Shown here in pieces: positions 26,955-34,558 of a stretch of DNA of 64,000 nucleotides. The notes beneath the pieces were generated by a model. That model ran no database searches. It was not told the origin of the DNA and worked only from the letters and a program-made list of their open reading frames with translations. The stretch comes from Vogesella aquatica (lineage in GTDB: Bacteria; Pseudomonadota; Gammaproteobacteria; Burkholderiales; Chromobacteriaceae), in the NCBI RefSeq assembly GCF_028548455.1, contig NZ_JAQQLF010000024.1, forward strand, positions 1 to 64,000, given 5' to 3'. The translations under genes were made by a program, and so were the position numbers. Every line of letters begins with the position of its first letter. Within the stretch, counting starts at the first letter, position 1.

Positions 26955-27644
26955 ATGACCCCGTATACCCTGATCGCCCGCCTGGGCCTGTGCGATGGTG
27001 TGGCCGTCGACGAGGCGCGCCAGGCTTTGCAACAACTGTGCTGGCACACCCGGCGCGAGCCTGGCTGCCTGCGTTTTGAATTGCTGGAACAGTGCGATGA
27101 CGACGGTGGCTTCTGGCTGCTGGAAAGCTTCCGCGACGCCGACGCCTTTGTCGCCCACCACGCCGCCGCGCATACCATGGCCTACCAGGCGCGTGGCCTT
27201 ACCCGGCTGCTGCAGCACTGGCCGCTGGCCACGCTGCCGCCGCTGGCACCGGCACAGCCGGATGACGGCACCACCCGCTACGCGCGGGGCCTGGCGCGGC
27301 TGGCACAGGTGGATGGCGAGGCCGGCCAGCGCGTCATCGATGCACTGCAAGGCGTGGCCCCGGCCTTGGCCGCGTATACCATTGCCTTTCCGTTTGGCGA
27401 GGTCTACCAGGACGACGTGCTGACGCTGAAAGAGCGCGAAATCGCCACCATCGCGGCGCTGGCCGCGCTGGGCTACGCCACGCCGCAGCTGAAGGTGCAT
27501 TTGCACGGCGCGCTGAACGTGGGCTGCAGCCGCGATGAGGTAATCGCGGTGCTGACGCAGATGGCGGTGTACGCCGGCTTCCCGGCGGCCATCAACGCGG
27601 TGCTGGCGGCGCAAGAGGTGTTTGCCGAACGCGACGCGGTATGA
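26955..27644 (+). CDS. Fusion of antibiotic-biosynthesis-monooxygenase (ABM) and carboxymuconolactone-decarboxylase (CMD/AhpD) domains
   Basis: 229 residues with GAGGAG before the ATG. Residues 1 to about 95 form an ABM-type ferredoxin-like domain (cofactor-free monooxygenases): REPGCLRFELLEQ and FWLLESFRDADAFVAHH. Residues about 110-225 are a CMD-type helical domain: LTLKEREIATIAALAALGYATPQ and HGALNVGCSRDEVIAVLTQ, but the AhpD CxxC is not present. Pairing with an SDR suggests quinone or aldehyde detoxification. Function is inferred from domains only. Confidence 0.83.
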   Translation: MTPYTLIARLGLCDGVAVDEARQALQQLCWHTRREPGCLRFELLEQCDDDGGFWLLESFRDADAFVAHHAAAHTMAYQARGLTRLLQHWPLATLPPLAPAQPDDGTTRYARGLARLAQVDGEAGQRVIDALQGVAPALAAYTIAFPFGEVYQDDVLTLKEREIATIAALAALGYATPQLKVHLHGALNVGCSRDEVIAVLTQMAVYAGFPAAINAVLAAQEVFAERDAV

Positions 27645-27713
27645 GGTGGCGGCCAAGCTTGAGGGCTTGGCCGCCGTGTCAGCCGCGGGACGCGATGGTT
27701 GGCGTCGAGGTGC

Positions 27714-28937
27714 TCAGCCCTTCACGCACACCACCTGGCGCAAGGTGTGTACCACTTCCACCAGCTTTTGCTGCGCCAGCATCACGGCGTCGATGTCTTT
27801 GTAGGCCATCGGGATCTCGTCGATGACGGCGGCGTCCTTGCGGCATTCCACGTGTGCCGTGGCGCCGATCTGGTCCGCCACGGTAAAGCGGCGCTTGGCT
27901 TCGCTGCGGCTCATGCGGCGGCCGGCGCCGTGGCTGCAGGAACAGAACGCTTCTTCGTTGCCCAGGCCGCGCACGATGAAGCTCTTGGCCCCCATCGAGC
28001 CGGGAATGATGCCCAGCTGCCCTTTGTGCGCCGCCACCGCGCCCTTGCGCGTGACCAGTACCTGGTGGCCGAAGTGGGTTTCCTGCTGCACGTAGTTGTG
28101 GTGGCAGTTCACGGCTTCCACGTCGGCAGCAAACGGTTTGGTGATGACGCGGCGCATGGCGGCCACCACGTGCTCCATCATCACCATGCGGTTCTGCCGG
28201 GCGTAGTCCTGCGCCCAACCCACAGCGGCGACGTAATCGTCAAAGTGCTGGCTGCCTTCTTCGAAGTAGGCCAGGTCGCGGCTGGGCAGGTTGGCCATGT
28301 GTTGGCGCATGTCGGCCTGTGCCAGTTCGATGAACAGGCTGCCGATGGCGTTACCGACGCCGCGTGAGCCGGAGTGCAGCATCACCCACACCCGTTCGGC
28401 TTCGTCCAGGCACACTTCAATGAAGTGGTTGCCGGTACCCAGCGTGCCCAGGTGCTTGTAGTTGTTGGTGTTCTTCAGTCGCGGGTATTTCTGCGTCAGC
28501 GTGGTAAAGGCCGGTGCCAGCTTGGCCCAGGCCGCGTCCACGCTGGCCGGGGGCTGGTGCCAGCTGCCCTGGTCGCGCGGGCCGCTGGTACGGCCGTGCG
28601 GTACCGCCGCCTCGATGGCGCTGCGCAGGCCGGCCAGGTTGTCCGGCAGGTCGCTGGCCGTCAGCGTGGTACGGGCGGCCATCATGCCGCAGCCGATGTC
28701 CACGCCGACTGCTGCCGGAATGATGGCGCCTTGGGTGGGGATGACGCTGCCGATGGTGGAGCCCTTGCCCAGGTGCACGTCGGGCATGACCGCCAGGTGC
28801 TTGAAGATGAAGGGCAGCTGCGCCGTTTGCAGCAGCTGTTGGCGCGCGCTGTCTTCTACCGGTACACCGCGCGTCCACATCTTGATCGGGCTGCCACCGT
28901 CCTGTTGCAGCAGTTCGTAGTCTTGTCGGGTATCCAT
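27714..28937 (-). CDS. rtcB: RNA-splicing ligase RtcB (3'-phosphate/5'-OH RNA ligase)
   Basis: 407 residues. RtcB motifs: MPDVHLGKGSTIGSVIPT, GVDIGCGM (metal-binding Asp/Cys), LGTLGTGNHFIE, the HSGSRGVGN loop, HHNYVQ, and the C-terminal CSHGAGRRMSR with the His that carries GMP. It joins 2',3'-cyclic-phosphate and 5'-OH RNA ends with GTP and Mn2+, repairing cleaved tRNA or rRNA. It is 12 bases after the slipin gene in a sigma-54-type operon with RtcR divergent. RtcA is not encoded nearby. Confidence 0.96.
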   Translation of the reverse strand: MDTRQDYELLQQDGGSPIKMWTRGVPVEDSARQQLLQTAQLPFIFKHLAVMPDVHLGKGSTIGSVIPTQGAIIPAAVGVDIGCGMMAARTTLTASDLPDNLAGLRSAIEAAVPHGRTSGPRDQGSWHQPPASVDAAWAKLAPAFTTLTQKYPRLKNTNNYKHLGTLGTGNHFIEVCLDEAERVWVMLHSGSRGVGNAIGSLFIELAQADMRQHMANLPSRDLAYFEEGSQHFDDYVAAVGWAQDYARQNRMVMMEHVVAAMRRVITKPFAADVEAVNCHHNYVQQETHFGHQVLVTRKGAVAAHKGQLGIIPGSMGAKSFIVRGLGNEEAFCSCSHGAGRRMSRSEAKRRFTVADQIGATAHVECRKDAAVIDEIPMAYKDIDAVMLAQQKLVEVVHTLRQVVCVKG

Positions 28938-28949
28938 ATTGTTTCCGTG

Positions 28950-30098
28950 TCAGGGTGAGGTTGGCCGCAGGGTGACCAAACCGTTCAGCAATTGATCCAG
29001 GCCGCCTACCACCGAGATCTTGTCGATGCGTTCTGCCAGGCGTTCCAGCGTTTCCAGTTCTTTCAGCCGCAGCGCGATGGGGTTGTCTTCCATCACTTTG
29101 GCGGTGTTCAGTAGCGAGCGGGTGGCACCGGTTTCCTCGCGGCGGCGGATCACGTTGGCCTGCGCCGCTTTTTCGGCTTCTACCACCTTGGCCAGCAAGG
29201 CCTTCATGTCGCCGGGCAGGATGATGTCCTTTACCCCCAGCGCTTGCAGGTCGATGCCGAACATAGCTAGCCGGGTGCGTGCCTTGTGCAGCAGCTCCTG
29301 GTCCAGCAGCTGCTTGTTTTCCAGCAGTTCGTCCAGCGTGCGGGTACCCACGGCGGCGCGCAGCAGCAGTTGCAGCTCGCGGTACAGGTGATCGGCCGGT
29401 TTGGGCAGCTGGCTGAAGGCTTGCAGTACGTCGTGGAATTGCCAGTTGGCGTTCAGGTTCAGCCGCAGGCTGACCTTGTCGCGGGTCAGGATTTCCTGGC
29501 CGCTGACTTCCAGCGCCTGCAAGCGGGTATCGACCAGCTCTACCGCAATGTCACGGTTGAAGCGCCAGTAGCAGTAGCGGCCCGGCGCCAACAGCCGCAG
29601 CGCGTCGCCTTCGCTGCGTAGCAGGCCGACAAAGCCGGCGGGCACTTGCGCATTCAGCACCGCGTTCAGGCCGGCAATCTGGCGGCCGCGCAGCAGGGTT
29701 TGCGTCAGGCGTGCCTGCAAAGCGGCGGGCAGGGCCGCGGCGTCACGCAGGTTGACGCGTTCGACGTGCATCGGCACCCGGTCCTGCCAGTACAGGGCGT
29801 TATGGCCGGGGGGCAGGATCTCTACCAGCTGCTCGCGTTCGTAGCGCAGTGCTGCTTCGTCGTCGCCCAGCGACACCTCGTGAAAGTGGGCGGCTACCAC
29901 CTCGGGTGCGTGCTGGCGCAGGTAGTCGGCCAGCGGGTGCTCGAAGCGCGCCTGCTGCAGGCTGATGGTTTCCAGGGTCAGCTGCCCGAAGGGGTCGAAG
30001 CGGTAGTGGCGGCCTGGCGGCAGCAGGCATTCGAAGTCGCCTTCGCGCAGCAGCAGGCCGCGCTCGTTTTTCTTGACCAGCAGTTTCTTCAGCATCAT
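28950..30098 (-). CDS. Slipin (SPFH/band-7) protein of the RNA-repair operon
   Basis: About 382 residues from the double ATG at 30098 (MMLKKLLVKKNERGLLL) with AAGGAG upstream; the frame to 30224 includes Ala/Pro-rich leader sequence with no ribosome site. The SPFH domain runs about residues 130-290 (GRYCYWRFNRDIAVELVDTR, ILTRDKVSLRLNLNANW), followed by a coiled-coil region VVEAEKAAQANVIRRREETGATRSLLNTAKVMEDN. No membrane helix is obvious. Slipins recur beside rtcB, with unclear function, perhaps as a scaffold. Its last codons carry the 10-mer at 28960. Confidence 0.88.
   Translation of the reverse strand: MMLKKLLVKKNERGLLLREGDFECLLPPGRHYRFDPFGQLTLETISLQQARFEHPLADYLRQHAPEVVAAHFHEVSLGDDEAALRYEREQLVEILPPGHNALYWQDRVPMHVERVNLRDAAALPAALQARLTQTLLRGRQIAGLNAVLNAQVPAGFVGLLRSEGDALRLLAPGRYCYWRFNRDIAVELVDTRLQALEVSGQEILTRDKVSLRLNLNANWQFHDVLQAFSQLPKPADHLYRELQLLLRAAVGTRTLDELLENKQLLDQELLHKARTRLAMFGIDLQALGVKDIILPGDMKALLAKVVEAEKAAQANVIRRREETGATRSLLNTAKVMEDNPIALRLKELETLERLAERIDKISVVGGLDQLLNGLVTLRPTSP
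28960..28969 (+). repeat. GTTGGCCGCA uptake-like motif at the slipin 3' end
   Basis: Perfect copy spanning the final codons of the slipin gene, just ahead of rtcB. Confidence 0.65.
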
Positions 30099-30308
30099 GG
30101 GCTCCTTGTTCGGGTGAGCCGGGGGCACACCGCTAGCGGGCGGGCGACGGGGTGCGGCAGGGGCATCGCGGGTGGGCAGCGCCGCTGACTGCGCGGTGGC
30201 TGCACCCGGATGTTGCTGCGGCAACGGGTCGCGAGCTGGCTAGCGGTGTGGCGGCGTGTTGGCCGCACCGGCTCGGGGACTGCATTGACACACTCGCCTT
30301 GAGAGGGC
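30099..30308 (-). other. GC-rich leader between the tRNA-like RNAs and slipin
   Basis: About 210 bases with no canonical tRNA arm and no supported gene. It contains one uptake-like motif (30258-30267). A short CGCC/GGCG hairpin starts right after the tRNA-like module (about 30295-30309) and could be a processing or pausing site. The slipin ribosome site AAGGAG lies at its end. Confidence 0.5.
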
Positions 30309-30379
30309 GTTTCGGACGGGAATCGAACCCGCTACACACAGCGAACAGGCTGTTGCTCTACCAAATGAGCTACCGAGGA
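30309..30379 (-). ncRNA. tRNA-like RNA 2, derived from tRNA-Asn, degenerate acceptor
   Basis: Read on the minus strand: TCCTCGG, TA, D arm GCTC-ATTTGGTA-GAGC, then A, anticodon-like arm ACAGC-CTGTTC-GCTGT, variable GTGTA, T arm GCGGG-TTCGATT-CCCGT, then CCGAAAC. D and T arms are canonical and the 5' half reads like tRNA-Asn(GTT). Two features argue against a translating tRNA: the anticodon loop has 6 bases, not 7, and only 4 of 7 acceptor pairs form (the tip C-A, C-A, T-C fails). No CCA is encoded. It starts exactly where tRNA-like 1 ends, in the leader of the RNA-repair operon. Confidence 0.8.
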
Positions 30380-30425
30380 GGCGATGCCGGGAGTCGAACC
30401 CGGCGTGGCAACCACTGCCATCGCC
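30380..30425 (-). ncRNA. tRNA-like RNA 1, minimal acceptor + T-arm module
   Basis: Minus strand: acceptor GGCGATG (30425-30419) pairs perfectly with CATCGCC (30386-30380). A perfect T arm CCGGG-TTCGACT-CCCGG (30403-30387) abuts the 3' acceptor strand, exactly as in tRNA. The 15 bases between the 5' acceptor strand and the T arm replace the D, anticodon and variable regions and can form only a tiny GCA/TGC hairpin. So this is a tRNA top half (minihelix) of 46 bases. It could be a tRNA-processing target or a mimic for RtcB/RtcR recognition; that is inference. Confidence 0.8.
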
Positions 30426-30539
30426 GTACTGCCGTGCAACAAGGGGCGGCATACCCGGCCACGACAGGCGGGCCTGGTACCGGGCACCGGGGCGGCTCAC
30501 AACCACCTCCCGTGGGCACCGTGCTGCGTTGGGCAGTAC
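30426..30539 (-). ncRNA. Structured leader RNA closed by an 8-bp terminal helix
   Basis: GTACTGCC (30539-30532) at the predicted transcript start pairs perfectly with GGCAGTAC (30433-30426), bringing the ends of a about 114-base domain together. Inside, GTGCCCGG/CCGGGTAT (with two G-U pairs) and CAGG-CCCG-CCTG give nested hairpins. The domain ends directly against tRNA-like 1. Bacterial Y RNAs also combine a terminal helix with tRNA-like modules, but no Ro60/Rsr gene is in the window. The fold is by eye. Confidence 0.65.
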
Positions 30540-30548
30540 GTTGACTAT

Positions 30549-30564
30549 TGCCAATAGCGTGCCA
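30549..30564 (-). promoter_or_regulatory. Sigma-54 (-24/-12) promoter of the RNA-repair operon
   Basis: Minus strand TGGCACG-CTAT-TGGCA matches the sigma-54 consensus TGGCACGnnnnTTGCW at 15 of 16 positions counting free ones, with the essential GG and GC dinucleotides at correct spacing. Predicted start near 30538, at the 5' strand of the leader helix. It faces away from rtcR, whose product is a sigma-54 activator. Confidence 0.88.
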
Positions 30565-30714
30565 GCCGGGTGCTAAAGCTGAAGAAATATTGCAAGTGTT
30601 TGTTTTTGAATGTTTTTATTTTTCCGCTTAAGGCCGCTGTCGACAATTTCGCCAAGCATGCCATTGGAAATATGATACTTTTGGCTAGTAAGTTTATTTT
30701 TTGGGATAGTCGTC

Positions 30715-32319
30715 ATGCGTAAGCAGGTTGCCATCGGGTTTCTGGGTACGGTGCTGGACAAAGGCGGTTTTGGCGAATCGCGCTGGAGGAAATGGCGGCC
30801 CAGCGTCGGCATTTGCCGCCAGCCGCAATGGCCGCTGCACCGGCTGCATCTGCTGCACGACAACCACAGCCTTCAACTGGCGCAACTGACTGCCGACGAC
30901 ATCCGCCGTGTCTCGCCCGATACCGAGGTGGTGCTGGAAACCTGCAACCTGCGTGACCCGTGGGATTTCGAAGAGGTGTACGCCGCGCTGCACGACTTTG
31001 CCGCCGCCTACCCGTTCGACAGCGAGCACGAGGACTACCTGTTGCACATCACCACCGGTACCCATGTGGCGCAGATTTGCTGGTTTTTGCTGGCCGAGTC
31101 GCGCCATATCCCGGCGCGGCTGCTGCAAAGCAGCATCGGCCGTGCCGACGACGGCTATACGGGGACGGTCAAGGTGATCGACCTCGATTTGTCGCGTTAC
31201 GACCAGATTGCGCAGCGTTTTGCCCGCCAGCGCGACGATACGCTGGCCTTGCTGAAGAGCGGGATCGCCACCCGTAACGAGGCCTTCAACCGCATGATTG
31301 GCCAGATCGAACGGGTGGCCACCCGTTCCGGTGCGCCGGTGTTGCTGTGCGGGCCGACCGGCGCCGGCAAGAGCTTTCTGGCGCGCCGCCTGTATCAGCT
31401 GAAAAAGGCCCGCCATCAGTTGAGCGGGCCGCTGGTCGAGGTGAACTGCGCCACCTTGCGCGGGGACGGGGCGATGTCGGCCCTGTTCGGCCACGTGAAG
31501 GGCGCGTTTACCGGCGCCTTGCAAGCACGCGAGGGCCTGCTCAAACGCGCCGATGGCGGCATGCTATTTCTGGATGAAATCGGCGAGCTGGGCTTGGACG
31601 AACAAGCCATGCTGCTGAAGGCCATCGAGGAAAAGCGCTTTTTTCCCTACGGCAGCGACCGCGAAGTCAGCAGCAGTTTCCAGCTGGTGTGCGGTACGGT
31701 GAGGGACCTGCAGCAATGGGTGGCGGCCGGGCGCTTTCGCGAAGACCTGTACGCGCGCATCAACCTGTGGCGCTTTACTTTGCCGGGCTTGGCCGCCCGG
31801 CGCGAGGACATTGCGCCCAACCTGGAGTTCGAGCTGCTGCGCCACGCCAGCGAAAGCGGCGAGCGGGTGCGTTTCAGCCGCGAGGCCCGCGAGGCATACC
31901 TGGCCTTTGCCACGTCGGCCGAGGCCAGTTGGCAGGGTAACTTTCGCGAGCTATCGGCGTCGGTAACACGCATGGCGACGCTGGCCGACGACGGCAATAT
32001 CGGCCTTGCCGAGGTGACCGAGGAAATGGCGCGCTTGCGTGACGGCTGGCAAGCGCCGGTGGCCAGCGGGGCGGCGATGGCACCGGCCTTATGGCAGCAG
32101 GTCTTGCCGGACGCGCAGCTGGACCTGTTCGATCAGGCCCAGCTGGAGGCGGTACTGGCAGCGTGCCGCGACGCCGGCAGTTTGTCCGAAGCCGGCCGCT
32201 GCCTGTTCGCGGTGTCGCGCCAGGCGCGCAGCACGGCCAACGACGCCGACCGCCTGCGCAAGTATCTGGCGCGTTTCGGGCTGGATTGGGCCGGGGTGAA
32301 GGCGGTGCTGTCGCCGTAA
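30715..32319 (+). CDS. rtcR: RtcR, sigma-54-dependent activator with CARF sensor domain
   Basis: 534 residues. Residues 1 to about 180 are a CARF-type Rossmann sensor ([14 protein letters not shown] start, [18 protein letters not shown]). The AAA+ domain follows: Walker [13 protein letters not shown], the sigma-54 contact loop GAFTGA, Walker [12 protein letters not shown], Arg finger region [14 protein letters not shown]. The C-terminal HTH-like part ([14 protein letters not shown]) is short. In Salmonella the CARF domain responds to tRNA halves with cyclic-phosphate ends. It is divergent from the slipin-rtcB operon and its sigma-54 promoter. Confidence 0.95.
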   Translation: MRKQVAIGFLGTVLDKGGFGESRWRKWRPSVGICRQPQWPLHRLHLLHDNHSLQLAQLTADDIRRVSPDTEVVLETCNLRDPWDFEEVYAALHDFAAAYPFDSEHEDYLLHITTGTHVAQICWFLLAESRHIPARLLQSSIGRADDGYTGTVKVIDLDLSRYDQIAQRFARQRDDTLALLKSGIATRNEAFNRMIGQIERVATRSGAPVLLCGPTGAGKSFLARRLYQLKKARHQLSGPLVEVNCATLRGDGAMSALFGHVKGAFTGALQAREGLLKRADGGMLFLDEIGELGLDEQAMLLKAIEEKRFFPYGSDREVSSSFQLVCGTVRDLQQWVAAGRFREDLYARINLWRFTLPGLAARREDIAPNLEFELLRHASESGERVRFSREAREAYLAFATSAEASWQGNFRELSASVTRMATLADDGNIGLAEVTEEMARLRDGWQAPVASGAAMAPALWQQVLPDAQLDLFDQAQLEAVLAACRDAGSLSEAGRCLFAVSRQARSTANDADRLRKYLARFGLDWAGVKAVLSP

Positions 32320-32325
32320 GCGGCG

Positions 32326-33084
32326 CTAGCCGTACACCTTCCAGAAAAACGCGGCGGTCAGCACGCTGCCCAGCGCCACCACCACCCGCTTTAGCCACAG
32401 CGCCGGCAGGCGGCGGGCGAGGCGGGCGCCAGCCACGCCGCCGCAGATGGTGCCGGCCAGCATCACCAGCGCGGCGGGCCAGTTCACCAGCCCGGCCGCG
32501 ATGAAGGTCAGCACCGCTACGCCGGAGATCAGCACCGATAGCCAGGTTTTCAGCGCATTCATGCGGGTGAGGGTGTCCAGCGCAAACAGGCTGTACAGCG
32601 CCAGCATCATGATGCCCATGCCGCCGCCGAAAAAGCCGCCGTAAATGCTGACCACGAACTGCCCCAGCAGCAGCGCGCCGGTGCTGCGGCCAACGTTGGC
32701 CGCGTGCTGGCTCATCCAGCGCGTGAGCGTGGCGCTGAAGGCAAACATGGCGGTAGCCAGCAGGATCAGCCACGGGATCAGCACGTCGAACAGCCGGGGC
32801 GACACCACGGTGACCAGCCAGCCGCCCGCCAGGCCGCCCAGCACGCTGGCGATACTCATGCCTGCCATGGCGCGCTGGCCGGTGAGCTCGCGGCGGAAGG
32901 TGAGGCTGCTGGCCACGTAGCCGGGCCATTGCGATACCGAGCTGGTGGCATTGGCCACGATGGGCGGTACACCGGCCGCTACCAGGGCGGGGAAGGTGAT
33001 CAGCGTGCCGCCACCGGCCACGGCGTTGAGGCCGCCGGCGGCGAAGGCGGCGGCAAACAGCGCCAGTGCGATGGTGAGTGTCAT
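32326..33084 (-). CDS. TSUP/TauE-SafE family membrane permease
   Basis: 252 residues with about 7-8 hydrophobic segments. The N-terminal half has [20 protein letters not shown], the glycine-rich repeat of the family, echoed by [21 protein letters not shown] in the second half. Members export or import sulfite, sulfoacetate or related anions; the substrate here is unknown. Its ATG overlaps the threonine aldolase stop as ATGA, so translation is coupled. It contains a head-to-head pair of uptake-like motifs at 32685-32704. Confidence 0.9.
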   Translation of the reverse strand: MTLTIALALFAAAFAAGGLNAVAGGGTLITFPALVAAGVPPIVANATSSVSQWPGYVASSLTFRRELTGQRAMAGMSIASVLGGLAGGWLVTVVSPRLFDVLIPWLILLATAMFAFSATLTRWMSQHAANVGRSTGALLLGQFVVSIYGGFFGGGMGIMMLALYSLFALDTLTRMNALKTWLSVLISGVAVLTFIAAGLVNWPAALVMLAGTICGGVAGARLARRLPALWLKRVVVALGSVLTAAFFWKVYG

Positions 33085-34112
33085 GCCGCCAGCACACTGG
33101 CGAATACGGCGATGACGCGGTCCAGCTCGCTGCGGCCAACCTGCCAGTGCGTTACCAGCCGCATCAGGCCGCCTTCCGGCCCGTTGGCCTTGATGTTGGC
33201 CGCAGCCAGCGCGGCCATCAGGCGGCCGCTATCCAGTGTGGCGGGCAGGCGGAACCACACCATATTGATGTGTACATCGTCCAGGTTCACTTCCACGCCG
33301 GGCAAGGCGGCCAGCTGTTCGGCCAGATAGCGGGCGTTGGCGTGGTCTTCCGGCAGGTGCGCCACCATGTCGGTGAGCGCCAGCAGGCCGGGCGCGGCCA
33401 GCACGCCGGCCTGGCGCAGGCCGCCGCCCAGCAGCTTGCGGTTTTTGCGGGCGCGGGCGATGAAGGCGGCCGGGCCGGCCAGGATGGAGCCCACCGGCGC
33501 GGCCAGGCCTTTGGACAGGCAGCACATCACGGTGTCGCTGTAGCGGGTGATGTCACGCACGTCGCAGCCCAGGTGCACGGCGGCGTTGAACACGCGGGCG
33601 CCGTCCAGGTGCACCGGTACGCTGTGCTGCTGCGCCACGTCCCATACCGCGGCCATGTCGGCCAGCGGAATGACGCGGCCGTTGCTGTGCGCGTTTTCCA
33701 GGCAGATCAGGCCGGTGCGCGGCCAGTGGATGTCTTCGCCGTCACGGATGCGTTTTTTCACCTCGGGGGCGGGCAGTACGCCGTTAGCACTGGCGATGGT
33801 GCGCAGCTGGACGCCGGCAATGACGGCAGCGCCGCCGGTTTCGTGCCACACGATATGGCAGTCGTCGCCCAGAATCACCTCGTCGCCACGCTGGCAGTGG
33901 GTAAACAGTGCCAGTTGGTTGCCAAAGTTGCCGCTGGGCACGAACAGTGCGGCTTCCTTGCCCAGCAGGCGTGCGGCCAACGTTTCCAGCTCGCGTACGG
34001 TAGGGTCGTCGCCGTAAACGTCGTCGCCGACGATGGCGTTGGCCATGGCCTGGCGCATGGCCGGGGTGGGGTGGGTAACGGTATCGCTGCGCAGATCGAT
34101 GACGGTGGACAT
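33081..34112 (-). CDS. ltaE: Low-specificity L-threonine aldolase
   Basis: 343 residues from the ATG at 34112 ([20 protein letters not shown]). PLP fold-type I enzyme: DLRSDTVT opening, [12 protein letters not shown], and the PLP Lys in [27 protein letters not shown] holds the Asp/Arg that bind the cofactor ring. It cleaves L-threonine (and allo-threonine) to glycine and acetaldehyde. It carries three perfect uptake-like motifs, the densest cluster in the window. Confidence 0.94.
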   Translation of the reverse strand: MSTVIDLRSDTVTHPTPAMRQAMANAIVGDDVYGDDPTVRELETLAARLLGKEAALFVPSGNFGNQLALFTHCQRGDEVILGDDCHIVWHETGGAAVIAGVQLRTIASANGVLPAPEVKKRIRDGEDIHWPRTGLICLENAHSNGRVIPLADMAAVWDVAQQHSVPVHLDGARVFNAAVHLGCDVRDITRYSDTVMCCLSKGLAAPVGSILAGPAAFIARARKNRKLLGGGLRQAGVLAAPGLLALTDMVAHLPEDHANARYLAEQLAALPGVEVNLDDVHINMVWFRLPATLDSGRLMAALAAANIKANGPEGGLMRLVTHWQVGRSELDRVIAVFASVLAA

Positions 34113-34133
34113 GCTGGCTCCTGTGCGGGAAGA

Positions 34134-34160
34134 AAAACGGCAACCCGAGGGTTGCCGTTG
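34134..34160 (-). terminator. Rho-independent terminator of the small zinc-ribbon gene
   Basis: Minus strand ACGGCAACC-CTCG-GGTTGCCGT, a 9-bp stem with tetraloop, followed by TTTTTC. It separates the zinc-ribbon gene from ltaE. Confidence 0.88.
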
Positions 34161-34235
34161 TCGTGATTCAGGCATTTGCCTGATTGTGCCAGCAGGGGCG
34201 GTGCTTATAGAAGCATGATTTTGCCAAAACAGTGT

Positions 34236-34466
34236 TCAGGCGGCGTTGATGTGGTAAGCCGCTTTGATGGCAGCGGCTTTGTCATGGGCGCTTTGCAGGC
34301 CGTAGGCGGTCAGGCTGATATCACTACCGCACACGCAAGCCAGGGTACTGTCCGGCTGCAGGCTGGCCAGGTGGTGGCGGTTTTCGTGCCCGCAAGCGGA
34401 GCAGGCAATGACCACGGTGGCCTTGTAGTGTTTGTCCAGGTCGATATCAAAGCGCGGCGACTTCAT
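34236..34466 (-). CDS. Small zinc-ribbon-like protein, unknown function
   Basis: 76 residues. CSACGHENRHH and ACVCGSD supply four Cys in CxxC/CxC pairs, consistent with one bound zinc. The rest is a short amphipathic tail (GLQSAHDKAAAIKAAYHINAA). GGGAGAGC lies 9 bases before the ATG. Flanked by terminators on both sides, so it is a single-gene unit. Function unknown. Confidence 0.75.
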   Translation of the reverse strand: MKSPRFDIDLDKHYKATVVIACSACGHENRHHLASLQPDSTLACVCGSDISLTAYGLQSAHDKAAAIKAAYHINAA

Positions 34467-34489
34467 CAGGATGCTCTCCCATAAAAGAC

Positions 34490-34518
34490 AAGAACCTCCG
34501 CTGGCTGCGGAGGTTCTT
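34490..34518 (-). terminator. Terminator of the ODP/receptor-like pair
   Basis: AAGAACCTCCGC and GCGGAGGTTCTT form a 12-bp stem around 5 bases; on the minus strand it is followed by GTCTTTTA. It lies 41 bases past the ODP gene stop. Confidence 0.8.
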
Positions 34519-34558
34519 CAACTTAGGAAGATGGCTGGCTTATTTCAAGTCATCTTGC

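Noticed and set aside
30309-30425. Two functional tRNA genes before slipin
   Set aside because: One lacks D and anticodon arms, the other has a 6-base anticodon loop and mispaired acceptor; I describe them as tRNA-like RNAs.
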